Source: Macrothele yani (lineage: Eukaryota > Arthropoda > Arachnida > Araneae > Macrothelidae). Taken from it: a DNA stretch of 64,000 nucleotides. Position 1 is the first letter of the stretch. Every line of letters begins with the position of its first letter. Where the stretch lies: NCBI GenBank assembly GCA_039090855.1, contig CM077011.1:15749001-15813000 (forward strand), written 5' to 3'. A program made the translations under genes and the position numbers. The notes beneath the pieces are model-generated. The model worked only from the letters and a program-made list of their open reading frames with translations. It was not told the DNA's origin and made no database searches. This document shows positions 11,157-22,830 of the stretch, in pieces.

Positions 11157-11710
11157 GGTCTGCGCTTTATGTGAAATAAAGTAGAAATTCAAAGCTTTGT
11201 TATTGTCTTGTTTCAATCTGATACCTTGCGACTGGGCTTCTATATAAATATAGAGGCATTACTTTCTGAACACCTTCTGTAGCAATAATGATATCGATAC
11301 AATGATTTACCCCCAACAAAGATAACCTTAAAATTTCACTAATATTAATTGATAGCAAGGAAAAGTTTTCAGTAAGGTGCCACATTTCAGTGTGAGTTTC
11401 AGGCCAGCACGTGACATATTCCAGCCCTATTTGAAGGACGTGTTGATAAACCAACGGAAGTTTTCACAAGCATAGTCCTTTTCCTGCTTTTTCCCTCATA
11501 CGCTGTTGTATGCAATAATAACCGGATATCTTGGTACACTTCATACGTGTATGTTGGAAATCAGCCTCCTGGTGTTCGAGTTGACGTAACTTTCTTCCAG
11601 CACAGAGCACTAAATATCAGCCTGCCTGAGACCTTAAAATTTAAGAATACAAAGTTACACGAATACATTTGAATTTCACAATTCGAAATCACCTTCTACC
11701 TTTTTACTAG
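11157..11710. other. No gene seen
   Basis: Unique sequence between the mariner end and a minisatellite. No recognisable domain or repeat. Confidence 0.4.
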
Positions 11711-11711
11711 T

Positions 11712-12437
11712 ACAAATCTGAAGAAGCTAAGGAGAAGCCTTGGATTGTTTCGCCCTCGCTCTAATCCGAAGGAACTGCGAAGGAAACGTTTGATTGCTTC
11801 GACTAGCGCAGAACTGAAGGAACTGCAACAAAGCCTTGGATTGCTTTGCCTAGCTCCAATCTGAAGAAGCTACGAAGAATCGTTGGATTGCTTGGACTAG
11901 CGCAGAACTGAAGGAACTGCAACAAAGCCTTGGATTGCTTTGCCTAGCTCCAATCTGAAGAAGCTACGAGGAATCGTTGGATTGCTTCGACCAGCGCAGA
12001 ACTGAGGGAACTACAACAAAGCCTTAGAATGTTCCGCATAGTCCCAATTTGGAGAAGCTACGAGGAAGCCTTTGATTGCTTCGACTAGTGCACATCTGAA
12101 GAAGCCAGAAGTAATCCGTGGATTGCTTCGCCAAGCTCCAATCTGAAGAGGTTACGAGGAAGCCTTGGATTGCTTTGACTAGCGCAGAACTGGGGAAAAT
12201 ACAGCAAATCCTTGAATTGCTTCGCCTAACCCAAATCTGAAGAAGCTACGGGGAATCCTTGGATTGTTTCGACTAGCACAGAACTGAACGAACTGCAACA
12301 AAGCTTTTTATTGTCTCGCCTCGCTCTAATCTGAAGGAACTACGAAGGAATCCTTTGATTGCTTCAACTAACGTAGAACTAAAGGAACTACAACAAAGCC
12401 TTGAATTGCTTCGACTAGCGCAAATCTAAAGTTGTTC
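11712..12437. repeat. 47-bp minisatellite, about 15 copies
   Basis: Tandem array built on TTGGATTGCTTCGACTAGCG with GAAGAAGCTACGAGGAATC. Two variant units alternate (one with GAAGGAACTGCAACAAAG), giving a 94-bp higher-order period; for example AACTGCAACAAAGCC recurs 94 bp apart at 11821 and 11915. The unit length is not a multiple of three and stops interrupt all frames, so it is non-coding. Confidence 0.88.
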
Positions 12438-12484
12438 AGATTCATAAGTTATAATTGTTTAGTTTCAGCTACTTGGGGCTTTCT

Positions 12485-12565
12485 TGTCCTGGGTGGTGTG
12501 ACAAGTACGGTAGCGCTCTCGAACGGAAACGGAAGATGCGGATTCAATTCCAGGGCTAAGTAAAT
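12485..12565 (+). mobile_element. SINE-E-like head fragment
   Basis: GTCCTGGGTGGTGTGACAAG followed by a decayed B-box region (GCGGATTCAATTCC) and AGTAAATTTCAGATTTTC. It resembles the SINE-E head at 6061 but is more diverged. Probably an old SINE copy next to the minisatellite. Confidence 0.45.
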
Positions 12566-13265
12566 TTCAGATTTTCAGAGGAGAGTTACACGAAGAACAG
12601 TGTACTGGAAACAATTCAGTACCGCAATCCGTTTGCTTAAAATAATGTACTTCTGAATTTCTCATGTATCCGTGAAGAATATTTTCCTTAATTTTGTGAT
12701 TCAGTTTCAATTGTTTAGATGATGTATGAGAAGAAATTCCATTTTTAGAAAAAGTCAGAAGGAAAGACAGCATTAGCCGCACTCCACAGCTTCAAGATAT
12801 ATATGATTGATTCATCGAGTGCTTGTATTGTAACGTGATCGGAGATATTTCCCATATTTGCTTCCACTGCAAGCGCCTCCTCCTTTTGTGTCAGGCGAGA
12901 TATCATGATGTACTTTACTTCAAGCTCTCATCACCTGAAGCTAGTCGGCTCACTACAGCATTTTTCATCTGACCAGCTAGAGATGGTGCTAAATTATGTT
13001 CCTTTGAGCCGTAAGAATCCTGCCGATTCGCAGGGAAGAGTTTGGATCTTCCCACAGCTAAGAATTACTGTGTATAATTTCAGTTGTTCTTGTGTAGATC
13101 CCACATGTGGAATTTTATCAGAATAGGTTTAAAAAATCACTGCAAAACTTTATCAGAGACGTAGGCATTAACGGAAAACTAGCTTCCTTTTTTTATTATC
13201 ACGCTAAGAACGCCGGATAAGTGCTTTCTGTTCAAATCGGTCTGGTATAAATGTTTTTCTTCAGA
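12566..13265. other. No gene seen
   Basis: Contains a 73-codon frame at 12905-13126 without any recognised motif or clear splice sites. I regard it as chance. Confidence 0.35.
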
Positions 13266-13266
13266 A

Positions 13267-13471
13267 TTTTGTTTTTTATTGGAGGTTTGACGACCACCGT
13301 AACTCAATGGGCTATATAAGCAGTCGCCCGTCCCTAATTCAGGGTCACTGGTTCCAGGGAAGAGAGACAGCCAGTGCCGTAAGACAAACACAACATGCCT
13401 CAACGGGACTCTAACCCGTACCCCGAATTATCAAAGCCCATCGCTTATACCACTGCGCCATCTGGGCGGCT
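13267..13471 (-). mobile_element. SINE-A copy
   Basis: Minus-strand copy: GCCGCCCAGATGGCGCAGTGG head, B-box-like GGTTAGAGTCC with damage, the standard body, and the tail GTCGTCAAACCTCC. The terminal run is short. Several substitutions relative to the 3225 copy. Confidence 0.85.
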
Positions 13472-14573
13472 TAGAAAAATTTACGATGATAAATTTTCAA
13501 AACGAAATTTTATACAGCAAAAATGAAAACTGAATGTTCTCATTATATGTATAATAGTTGGAGAGAATACTTCTGTGCGCGTATCGCAGTCAGAACTCAT
13601 CGTGACAGACGCTTCAAAGTTTGGCATATTATTTTTCATTTCCGTCCGAGTTGCAGTAGCCAGTCTCAAGTCGATGTTACGGATTACTGCATTTTAAAAG
13701 CAAAAATATTTATCAAGATATTTCTACGGGGCCCAAATAGACAGCTGACAGCTGAGAACGCGTATGTGACCTTGAATATGCGTGCACTGCCATTGGCACA
13801 GGTATTAAAATGTTTCCGTTACGTGCATCGCGAGAAGTAAAACAGGTTACTTTAACCCTTTTACCGGCTGAAACGAATTAATTCGGGGTTAACAAAATAA
13901 GCCGAAATAAGCTCGAACGAATATATTCGCTGTCTGAGAAGTAAGCCAAACGCGACAGAAACGAGTGAACCTGCGCATCAGAAAGCGTTGCCTTTACCTT
14001 ACGTTTATCATTCTAAGTGGTCATTTGGGGTTTATGATTGTCATTAATCCTTCCTGTATGATTATTTTTTCTGCTAAGGATGCTAAGAAAAGAGCGACCA
14101 ACCTAAGAAAGAAGAGAAAAGATGTTTGAGTAACTTGTTTCTTTCCAGTGGCATGACGTCCGTGTCTAGGGAACTACGGCTTCCGAATTGTTCCTTGGGT
14201 AATGCAACAGAGAATGAATTATTGTAAGGGAATCAGACTACATACTGTAAGGCTAAGGGCCGTAAGGGAATCAGACTACATACTGTAAGGCTAAGGACTG
14301 TAAGGGAGCACTTTACAACCAGCGACAGATTTATAGTCGACTCTCCTGAGATCAAAGCAGGAAAGCAATTGTTTTGCCGTGGTTTTTGGTATACCCGGTC
14401 ACTATGGGAACACTTCTGTTTGAGGAGCGCAGGAAAATTTCGGCAGCTCTCGGTTCAGGTACATCGGCCGCTTAAAAGGCTATTTCGGTATTGCTATTAG
14501 ATCGCTTGTCGCAGTCTTTGGTGGTAACGAGGGTACATTACTTACTTGAAGCATGCAGAGTTTCATTACCGGT
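13472..14573. other. Unassigned, with a 38-bp tandem duplication
   Basis: No gene recognised. At 14224-14299 a 38-bp unit beginning GTAAGGGAATCAGACTACAT occurs twice in tandem, with a partial third. TTAACCCTTTTACCGGC near 13854 is reminiscent of a piggyBac-type end, but no partner end was found. The frame at 13523-13840 has no family match. Confidence 0.45.
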
Positions 14574-14815
14574 TGTGACGTACTACAGAGGTGAAGCACA
14601 TATCAAGACGACAAAGTCGCAGCAATAAATTCCGTCAGTGTAGGTTAATTGGGAAGACATTTGTCTCCGAAGCGGAAGGATGCAGATTCGATCTTCGCCA
14701 CCAGCAAATTTGTGATTTTACATTGGTGTCCGATTGTGGAAATGGATATACTGGCGCGAAAAATGTGTGATGTTCCTTCCATACATCGTCTGGAATTAAT
14801 CAGAATTCCTTCTTC
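14574..14815 (+). mobile_element. SINE-D copy 1
   Basis: Begins GTGACGTACTACAGAGGTGA. A tRNA-like head follows (B-box-like AGATTCGATCTTCG), then TTACATTGGTGTCCGATTG and the tail ATGTGTGATGTTCCTTCC, ending near AATTAATCAGAATTCC. The same order occurs at 30733. Confidence 0.75.
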
Positions 14816-14909
14816 TTGAACGAGCTACTTCAAGCATGACCCGGAAACTAATGATACGGCCCCAGCCCTTTCTCTGGGGGAGAGGAGGAGGGAGGGGATT
14901 ACTGTATAT

Positions 14910-14923
14910 ATATATATATATGA
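14910..14923. repeat. (TA)n microsatellite
   Basis: A short alternating TA run between two SINE-D copies. Confidence 0.9.
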
Positions 14924-15078
14924 CGTACTACAGAGGTGACGCACATGTCAAGACGGCGAAGTTGCATCGATAAATTCCGTCGGTATAGCTTAATTGATAA
15001 AACATTCGGCTCCATAGCGGAAGGATGCGAGTTCGATTCCTATCACAAGCGAATTTGTGTTTTTACACGGCCTCGAGT
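14922..15078 (+). mobile_element. SINE-D copy 2, 3'-truncated
   Basis: Starts TGACGTACTACAGAGGTGAC and contains GTATAGCTTAATTGATAAAA (A-box region) and GAGTTCGATTCC (B-box). It stops soon after TGTGTTTTTACACGG, lacking the distal tail. It lies in the same orientation as copy 1, about 100 bp downstream. Confidence 0.75.
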
Positions 15079-15194
15079 TTGATAAAGCTTTGACCTACGG
15101 TTCATAACAAATTATGTAGAGTACGCATGCGCAACTCATTTTTATTACGTTACGTCTGAAAGAAGAGATTCATAGCTGCGGCTACAGCTATAGA

Positions 15195-15618
15195 AACAAG
15201 TTAGTAAAATCATGCAATGCATTGATTATGATACGCTTTCCAACATACCAGAAATCATTACTGAAGTTATGAGGATAATGACTGTGGAATAAATCTCGCT
15301 CCTGTGCTCTGACCTTTGACCCCATTTCGATTATATTCAACAGAATTGGTTCAGTGTACCTCCGGAACAACATACTAAAGTTTTGTCGCAATGGAAGCAT
15401 ATTTACGTAAGTTATGACGCATAAGGGCGATGGAATGGATCCTGCTCTTTGACCCCATTTCGTCCACTTTTTAATAGGGTACGTCCCCAGGTTGTCCCCT
15501 ACCACATACTAAACTTTCATCGAAATCGAATCATTTTTACGCGAGTTATCGTGCGTACAGACAGATAGACAAAGCTGGAACATGTACGCTTCTTCAACCC
15601 ATGGTGGAAAATCGTAAA
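15195..15618 (-). mobile_element. HINE-A copy 3
   Basis: On the minus strand the end reads GGTTGAAGAAGCGTACATG, the right half of the 5' hairpin (its left half has diverged). A GTCTATCTGTCTGTACGCACG tract and about two monomers follow, then GGAAAGCGTATCATAATC, the imperfect hairpin and ACTAACTTGTTT. A short member of the family. Confidence 0.8.
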
Positions 15619-16093
15619 CAAAAGAAGCGAGAGGTCACAGAAAAGAAGCCTTTTAACAATTAATAGAGAGATCATTAACGTAGTCTTTAAAGAGGTACTA
15701 TAAACTGAAATCATGCAAGTATTCATGTATTCCAATGATATTATTACTGAACTGATAACATTTGCACACATACAGTGCATACGAAGCGAATATTTTTCGT
15801 ATTTTGGGGTGTTGAGGAGAGAAAACGGTTACTAGCAGCACAAACATTCACAGCAGAGAAATCAGGATACACAGCTTGCATCTAAACTTTATTTCCGCGC
15901 TGCGGAGATCAATTCTGTTGATGGGATAAAGGGTGGGTTTATGGGATAAAGCAATATCAGTACTTTTTAAATAGCTTGAAATTTATAGGTCACGATTTCG
16001 TTTGTTCAACACTCTTACGTCATAAATCTACTGAAATATTTCAATGTAAATAAAGCACCCTTAGAACATTGACTAGCTCACAATAATTTCGTT
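15619..16093. other. No gene seen
   Basis: AT-rich unique sequence with no recognised element. Confidence 0.4.
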
Positions 16094-16830
16094 TTCATTT
16101 CATTTATTGCATTTTAGTTGTTACAGACATGGTATTACATAATCATAAATATATAACACAAATAATATATTTTTGTAACAACAGGGAATGAGGAGGGAAA
16201 AGGCCTGATAGGCCTGACGTGCCCTCTTCTCCCAAAGCATCATAATTTTCATGAAAATAAAAAAAAACAAAAAAAAAAAAAACATAAAAAAGTCAAGTCC
16301 ACACAATATCAAACACAGCTAGGGTGGTACTATAAATTAATAAAGGTGATAATACATTATGAGCTTTTGGTCAGTAAGAAATACCTGAGTTTTCGTTTAA
16401 ATATATTAATATTATTAAGTGATACAATATCAGTAGGAAATGTATTCCATAATGCAGGACCAATATAATTAATAAATGATCTAAATCGTTCTGTTAGTGG
16501 AAACATGGGGATTAATGTTGTTTTATGTCTCGTGGAATAATCATGACCGTGAGTACTTATTGTAATTAAATCTTGGTAATAACCATTTTTAATTCTCAAA
16601 AACATTAGTTTACCTATACTATAGATATGCAATTGTTGAATAGTTAGTATATTGAAATCGTTTGGACTGAGTCTAGCCTGAAAGACTGTATTTGAAAATT
16701 AAGTATTTTGTAGTTTAAATTGTAGTAGTCTTATGAATCTATTTTGTAATGACTTCAGTTTTTTCATATTGTATAAAGTAGTCGATACCCAAACAGATAT
16801 ACAATAGATTAGATGAGATTGAATTAAATA
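16094..16830 (-). mobile_element. 3' end of a CR1/jockey-type LINE
   Basis: Minus-strand frames read VWVSTTLYNMKKLKSLQNRF, then LSPNDFNILTIQQL and, at 16632-16357, STRHKTTLIPMFP and GPALWNTFPTDIVSLNN leading to FKRKLRYFLL. This is the typical region after the reverse transcriptase domain of CR1/L2/jockey-like LINEs. A 3' UTR ends in TGCAATAAATGAAATGAAA. One internal stop (near 16697) and loss of everything 5' indicate a dead, 5'-truncated copy. The clade is not certain. Confidence 0.72.
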
Positions 16831-17192
16831 TTATTTAGAAGTGATATCTCCAGAAGTAGGATGCGCTCGCAGCCCCTTCCTCAATTTCTGCTTACCACGC
16901 ATGCGCCGCTTCTGATGAATGATAAATAAGAAGACATTTCAATGCTTAGATACAGAATCCAATGGAATGATTTTGTGCAAGTAGAGGTACAGTTTTTGAG
17001 GAACTTCTTCCTGCTCACAGTTTCCCCAACTTATGGGGAAACTGTGAGCCGGAAAAAGTTGGGAAATATTTGGTAATTTTTAACTGTGCTATTTCTTTAA
17101 AATATAAACCCTTTTCCAGCCAGGATAGATAGGAGATAGTCTGATTGACGTACGCATGTAAAATGATAGGCATTCAATGTAAGTTTGGGAAA
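16831..17192. other. No gene seen; short inverted repeat
   Basis: Around 17013-17061 TGCTCACAGTTTCCCCAACT is followed by AGTTGGGAAAC and an intervening CTTATGGGGAAACTGTGAGC, a local hairpin. Nothing else is assignable. Confidence 0.4.
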
Positions 17193-17194
17193 TA

Positions 17195-18513
17195 CACTGC
17201 CAAAAAAGTGGGAAAAGAACACCCTGAAGGAATGCCGGTAGGAACGTCATATTATAATATGTTAATTGTTAAGGTCAGCAGAAACTGTGATCCAAGTTGC
17301 AATGTCATTGAATGAAATAATGACTTCATTGCTGTCGACAACATACAAATGTACGCAGCGCATATTTAAGGATTCCGGCGTACAGAACGAAGTCATTCGT
17401 CTGATGTCGTGTTGTTCAGTGGTCGTTGAAGAAGCTACCATACCTGTACGACGCAGGCGCACAAAATTTGTTCAGTTATCGGAGTTCGAGCGAGGTCGTA
17501 TAGTGGGTCTGCGGGAAAGCGGTTGGTCCTTCAGTCAAATTGCGGACTGAGTGGGACGAGAGGTATCGTCCGTGATAAGATGGTGGCGTCCGTAGTCAGA
17601 GGAGCATTCGCAGCCGTGGTTCTGGGCAACACATAGTTACGGACGCTTGAAAGGATCGGTGTATTAGGAGGGCGGCGTTGGCAGAACGGGTGCTTACGGC
17701 GTCACAAATTATATCCTGTCCTACCAGGGATGTCTACCAGAACGATACGGAATCGTTTGTTGGAAACAGAAATATGGGATGCCGCTGGCACGGGTTTACC
17801 ACTGACGCTGGTCACCGTGGAGTACGTTTGCGATGGTGTCAACAACGAGTTCATTGGAGGGTAGAATGGCAGTCAGTGGTCTTCAGTGATGAAAGCCGAT
17901 TCTGCTTGGGAGCGTCCGAAGGCGACAAGGCGAGCGGCTTCTGCCTTCCTGCATCTGCCAACGCAACGACACACAGGCCCCACGCCGGACATCTGGTGTT
18001 TGTACGGGGTACACTGCATACGTACGTTCGCGACATCCTGCAGCCGGTCGTCCTGCCATTTTTGAGTGCGATCCCCGATGCGATATTCCGGTAGGATAAC
18101 GCCCGCCCACACTCCCCTCGGGTAACTCAACATGCTCCTGAGACTGTGCACCAACTCCCTGGCGAGCACGCTCTCCAGACTTGTCTCCAATGGAGCATGT
18201 CTGGGACTGGATCGGACAAAGACTTCCGTGGACCTCGGCAGGAAGCGACTGAATTACGAGTCCAAGGTGAAAGCATCCAGCATTTGTACGACCGATTGCA
18301 GATTGGAAGCTTGTATTGCTGCTGGAGGAGATGCAACACCATATTAAAATCTTCCTTCTGTACACTGTAATACGCATTAAAAGGTAAAATAAACATTGAA
18401 TAACTTCCCACGTATGATCACTCTCCTTTCTTAACAAATAGTTGCTACGACATAAATCTCATAGATGCAGCTGCAACTTTTAATGGTGTTCTTTTTTTCA
18501 CTTTCCGGCAGTG
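17195..18513 (+). mobile_element. Tc1-like element T5
   Basis: 1319 bp between TA at 17193-17194 and 18514-18515. The inverted ends are CACTGCCAAAAAAGTGGGAA and CACTTTCCGGCAGTG, with GAACACCC / GGTGTTC inside. The ends are the same family as T7 at 28676. Confidence 0.85.
17438..18347 (+). pseudogene. Tc1-like transposase (T5), degraded
   Basis: The N-terminus reads FVQLSEFERGRIVGLRESGW then a stop. The catalytic core persists: VFSDESRFCLGASEG (first aspartate), DNARPHSPRVTQHA after a stop (second), and LPWRARSPDLSPMEHVWD in a shifted frame (third acidic residue E). The C-terminus CIAAGGDATPY ends at 18347. The homologous start codon appears to be ATA. Counting across the shift, 32 residues separate the second aspartate from the E, as in T6, T7 and T8. 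Confidence 0.85.
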
Positions 18514-18532
18514 TATGTTAAAAAGATAAAGC

Positions 18533-19124
18533 AACAAGTTAGTAAAATCAATTAAATCATGCAATGCATTGATTATGATACGCTTTCCAAAATGCCGGAA
18601 GTCATTACTCAAGTTATCAGGATAATGGTTGTGAAATAAATATCGGTCCTGTGTTCTGACTTCTTTGTCCCCATTTCGATGATATTATACAGAACCGATT
18701 CAGTATACCTCCGGAACAACATGATAAAGTTGTGTCGCAATCGAAGCATTTTTAGTCAAGTTATGAGGATAATGGCTGTGGAATAAACCTCGCTCCTGTG
18801 TCCTGACCATCGACCCCATTTCGATGATATTCAGCAGAACCTGTTCAGTGTACCTCTGGAACAACATGGTAAAGTTTTGTTGCAATCGAAGCATTTTTAC
18901 GTAAGTTATGACGCATAAGGGCAATGGAATGGATCCCCCTCCTATGTCCTGACCTTTGACCCCCTTTCGTTCATTTTCAATAGGGTTCGTTCCCAGGTGG
19001 TCCCCTATCACATACTAAAATTTCATCGATATCGGACAATTTTTACGCGGGTTATCGTGAGGACGGACAGACGGACAAAGCTGGAGCATATACCCTTTTT
19101 CGACTTACTAGACAGCGTAAAAAA
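18533..19124 (-). mobile_element. HINE-A copy 4
   Basis: Minus strand: the 5' part is diverged (only GGGTATATGCTCCAGC and the GTCCGTCTGTCCGTCC tract are clear). Monomers at about 19060, 18920 and 18780 follow, then GGCATTTTGGAAAGCGTATC, the hairpin region and ACTAACTTGTTG. Additional ATTTAAT bases interrupt the 3' end. Confidence 0.8.
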
Positions 19125-19684
19125 CGATAGCATTAAGCATTTAGCTACACGCATTGGGAAAATACGTAGAATCAGAAGACAAGTTTACGAAACCTGAAAA
19201 GCGAGCAGGAAACTCATGAAGTTTCCGGGTAAAAAGACACACAAGGAAATTCGTTGTATTAGTGTGCGCAATACTTTCCTGCTCAGACAATAAATAAAAT
19301 ACGAAGGGTACTTTCGCTTCGCAGGTGCAATATTGTGAATACATTACATTTCTAAGCGGCTTAACGGTAATTCATTGAGGAACTTATCCTCTTCACTGCA
19401 AAACATTTTCTGAAGTTCACGAACCACTCACTCTCCGTGATGCACTCACTGGCAATGAAATTTCGGCAGCTAGAAGAAAGCATGCCACAAGCGCGAAAAT
19501 TTGCAAATAGCATGAGTGCATGCTGGTATGCGAATGATCCACGTTAGGTGCGAGTGCGCATGACCGCACTACCTGTGATGGCGCTGCAAGCACGAACTGG
19601 CAGCTTTATAAACCGGCGTGTAGCCGATGCCCAAGAAAACAGAAAAGCACCGGCCGACGCAAGCAACAGGGCAGAGTGACAAGA
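19125..19684. other. No gene seen
   Basis: Unique sequence leading into the GC-rich Tc1-like relic T6. No terminal repeat of T6 was found in it. Confidence 0.4.
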
Positions 19685-20651
19685 ATGACGGTTAGATGCC
19701 AGAGGCGTCGATTTACGCAACTTACGGACTTTGAGGGAGGCCTCATCATCGGGATGAAAAGCGCATGGTAGTCGGCACGCATTATAGCCCACCACCCGAA
19801 TCGTTCTGACTATACCACAGGATTGTGTTGAGAGCAGTGGACACGTGACGGCACTGTCACAAGGTGCAGCGGGTCCGGACGGACCAGGAGGACTACCGAT
19901 AGACCGGATCGACGGATCGTGCGCCACGCACGAATGGATCCCGCGGAGACCCGGTCCACTATACAGGCAGATGTAGCATTTTCCCACGCCTCGCGGAAGC
20001 GAATCTGCTATCCCAGCGGCCCTTACGTGTGCTGCCATTAACACAAGGACATCGCCTTCTCCGTGTGCAGTGGTGCCAAGCCAAAGCGACGTAGAGCGCC
20101 ACAGACTGACGACGCGTGGTGTTTAGCAATGAGTATTGCTTCGTTTTCGGGACAGATGGTCACCGTGTCCGGATGTAGGGGTCCCCTGATCAACAGCACA
20201 ATCCCAACGTCCCTATCTAGCCTCACACCTCCCCCACTGCAGGCATTATGGTCTAGGGAGCCATTGCCTACGATAGCCGATCCGCTCTAGTAGTGGTACG
20301 TGGATGAGATCCTACGGTCCCATGTGCTCCCATTCCCGGCCGGGATTCCATGTGCGCTGTACCAGCAAGATAACGCCCGCCCGCACACGGCTCGGGTTGC
20401 CCAGGACTGCCTACGTCATTTCGAGATGCTTCCATGGCCTGCCCGTTCCTCGAACATGTCCCCTATTAAGCATGTGTGGGACCAGTTGAAACGCCGGCTG
20501 CCGCTGTGCTGCACTGTCCGAGATTTGGAGCACACCGTCCAACACGTGTGAGCCAGTCTGCCGCAGGACAACATCACGTGTCTGTTCACCTCCATGCCGG
20601 ACTAAATTCCAGCATGTATCGCCGCACGAGGGCGGTGCGACGCGCTATTGA
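19685..20651 (+). pseudogene. Tc1-like transposase (T6), degraded
   Basis: ATG 19685 opens RRRFTQLTDFEGGLIIGMKS followed by a stop. The C-terminal half reads YQQDNARPHTARVAQDC (second aspartate) and LPWPARSSNMSPIKHVWDQL, where K replaces the third catalytic E, ending near ARGGATRY at 20651. The N-terminal half is heavily mutated. 32 residues separate the aspartate from the K. Markedly GC-richer than its surroundings. Terminal repeats were not recognised. Confidence 0.8.
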
Positions 20652-21172
20652 AGATAACCGGAGTGCGTGCCACAGATCGCTCTGTAATTTTCCTGCAGCT
20701 TTCTTTGTTCCATCATGTGTATCATTCATCTGTATCATTACGTCCATATAATTTCAGTTCAGTCCGATGCTTCCTTCTTGGTACGGAAATTTTATTATCC
20801 GTGAGGGTATTTTTGACACAACGTTTTCCGTGAAATGACGGAAAGAAACTTGAATTTCACTGATTTTTCGTACGCCATAAAAATTCTGAATTTTCAGAAA
20901 CCTTCCTGAAATTAATTCCTTTCGTACATTAACGGAAAAACTCCGTTCTCACTTTTTTTATTTTATCTGCTGACGAAAACTTTCCGGTAATAAGAGCGAT
21001 TCATGAAAGTACTTGAAGTTTGATTAATTGTTAAATTTCCATAGTCCGTCGAAAAAACCTGATCTTGTAGTTCTGTAGCGAGATTGGATATTGTGAATAG
21101 CATACCGCATAAATAAATTTTAGTTATTGTTGCACATGATATTTCTCTTCCTTTCCTCAACCTCCCGCCCCC
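20652..21172. other. Unassigned, with degenerate inverted words
   Basis: At 20760-21000 phrases such as TTTTCCGTGAAATGACGG and AACGGAAAAACTCCG recur in both orientations. Similar phrases occur at 22850-23080, suggesting a decayed repeat family. No coding region. Confidence 0.4.
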
Positions 21173-21887
21173 TTTTTTTACGCTTTCCAACCGTAGGTTG
21201 AAGAAGCGTATATGCTCCAGCTTTGTCTGTCTGTCCGTCCGCACGATAACTCGCGTAAAAATAGTTCGATTTCGATGGAATCTTAGTATATGATAGAGGA
21301 TAACCTGCGGGGACGAACCCTATTGCAAGTGGGGTCAAATGTCAGGACATAGGAGCGGGATCCATTCCATTGCCCTTATGTGTCATAACTTGAGTAAAAA
21401 TGGTTCGATTTCGATAACATTTTAGTATGTGGTAGGGGACCAACCCTATTGAAAATGGGGAAAAAAGGGGTCAAAGGTCAGGACATAGGAGCGGGATCCA
21501 TTCCATTGTCCTTATGCGTCATAACTTGCGTAAATATGCTTCGATTTCAATGGCATTTTAGTATGTGGTAGGGGACCACTTGGGGACGAACCCCATTGAA
21601 GATGGACGAAATCTGGTCAAAGGTCAGGACATAGGAGCGGGATCCATTTAATCGCTCTTATGCGTTATAACTTACGTAAAAATGCTTTGATTAAGTCAAA
21701 ACTTTATCATGTTTTTCCGGAAGTATACTTTACGGGTTCTGTTTAATATCATCGAAATAGGGTGAAAGGTCAGGTCATAGAATCGAGATTTATTCTACCG
21801 CCATTATCCTCATAACTTGAGTAATGATTTCTGGTATGTTGAAAAGCGTATAATAATCAATGCATTGCATGATTTTACTAACTTGTT
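21173..21887 (+). mobile_element. HINE-A copy 5, complete
   Basis: A T-run (21173-21179) precedes the 30-nt hairpin at 21180-21209, whose stem is ACGCTT... / ...AAGCGT closed over GTA. Then come TATATGCTCCAGC, GTCTGTCTGTCCGTCC, four monomers (starting near 21245, 21387, 21530, 21664), the distal TGTTGAAAAGCGTA, the imperfect hairpin TCAATGCATTGCATGA and the terminus ACTAACTTGTT. A SINE-A tail begins immediately after, consistent with insertion into its T-run. Confidence 0.88.
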
Positions 21888-22072
21888 TTGATTGAAGGTT
21901 TAACGACCACCGTGAGCAACTCAATGGGCTATAAGCAGTCGTCACAGGCTTCAGGGAATTGAGAGAGCCAATGCCGTAACACAAACACCACATCAATGCC
22001 TCACCGGAATTCGAACCCGGATTCTTATGGTCATAAGCCAGAGCTTAGACCACTGCGCCACAGGGTCGGGCC
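21888..22072 (-). mobile_element. SINE-A copy abutting HINE-A copy 5
   Basis: Minus-strand SINE with head ACCCTGTGGCGCAGTGG, B-box-like GGGTTCGAATTCC and tail GTCGTTAAACC. About 35 bp of the body is missing. Its terminal T-run appears to be split by the HINE at 21173-21887. Confidence 0.82.
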
Positions 22073-22743
22073 CCGATTTTGTGCACCAGCAATTATATAT
22101 TGTGTTACTGTAAGAAATCGAGCACTTAAATTATTGTACAGGAGATTGTACGATGTCTATGTATCGGTCTTTGGAGCTCTTAAGACAAAAGCTATTATAA
22201 CTATGTCTCTATCTCGTCCGTTCATGGCGGGTTGAGATCCGCAAAGACGACTATGCGCCCTTGAGGATTACTGGCAAATTAATGCAGACGGCTTGTCATT
22301 CCTCTGCTGCGTCCGTGACAGACTTCTGAGGGAACCGTCTACGCATTCGCGTCCCCGAACAAAGAGAGTCTGCAGAAAACCCCGGAAAACCCGCAGACTA
22401 GATGGCCGGCAGAACCGAAGAGTAAATTTTGCATTTAGCACTTTTGTGAAATAATACTATGAAATCGTACATTTCACCTTTTCTTAAAGGTAATCGAAAG
22501 TTATTGTCAGTTAAAAGAGAGATCTAAAGTTCCAAAGTATTCTGTTGCTCCGAAAAATCACGATGGAAAGAAGTACTTAATGTGTGGAAAGTCCTACAGA
22601 AAGAAAGAAAATTATTAGTAACGCATTCAAAATAATAATAATCTCCAACAAAAAATAAAATGACTAAATGAATCGCATGAATGAAAAGAAAAAATTCGTT
22701 ATCGCGCAATTAAGTTTTACGTTCAACGTGAATGCGATTCTGA
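22073..22743. other. No gene seen
   Basis: Unique sequence. Short frames only. Confidence 0.4.
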
Positions 22744-22830
22744 AGACATTCTGGCTCAGTGGTTAAGACGCACGGTTTGTAACCTAAACGACCTCAGTTC
22801 GATCCCAATCACCAGCGCGAAAGGGTTCTC
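22744..22830 (+). mobile_element. SINE-G: another tRNA-headed repeat
   Basis: TCTGGCTCAGTGGTTAAGAC (A-box-like) and CTCAGTTCGATCCC (B-box) at 40-nt spacing make a tRNA-like head distinct from SINE-A to E. Only one copy is seen in the window, so calling it a SINE is an inference. Confidence 0.45.

Noticed and set aside
13854..13900. piggyBac end (TTAACCCTTTTACCGGC)
   Set aside because: Only one end-like sequence is seen, without an inverted partner or transposase nearby.
17883..18437. 184-codon minus-strand frame
   Set aside because: It is the antisense shadow of the T5 transposase.
18700..19011. 103-codon minus-strand frame, and similar ones at 15188-15505 and 53843-54106
   Set aside because: They are the same HINE-A monomers read in one frame; they recur because the repeat recurs, with no codon-level conservation.
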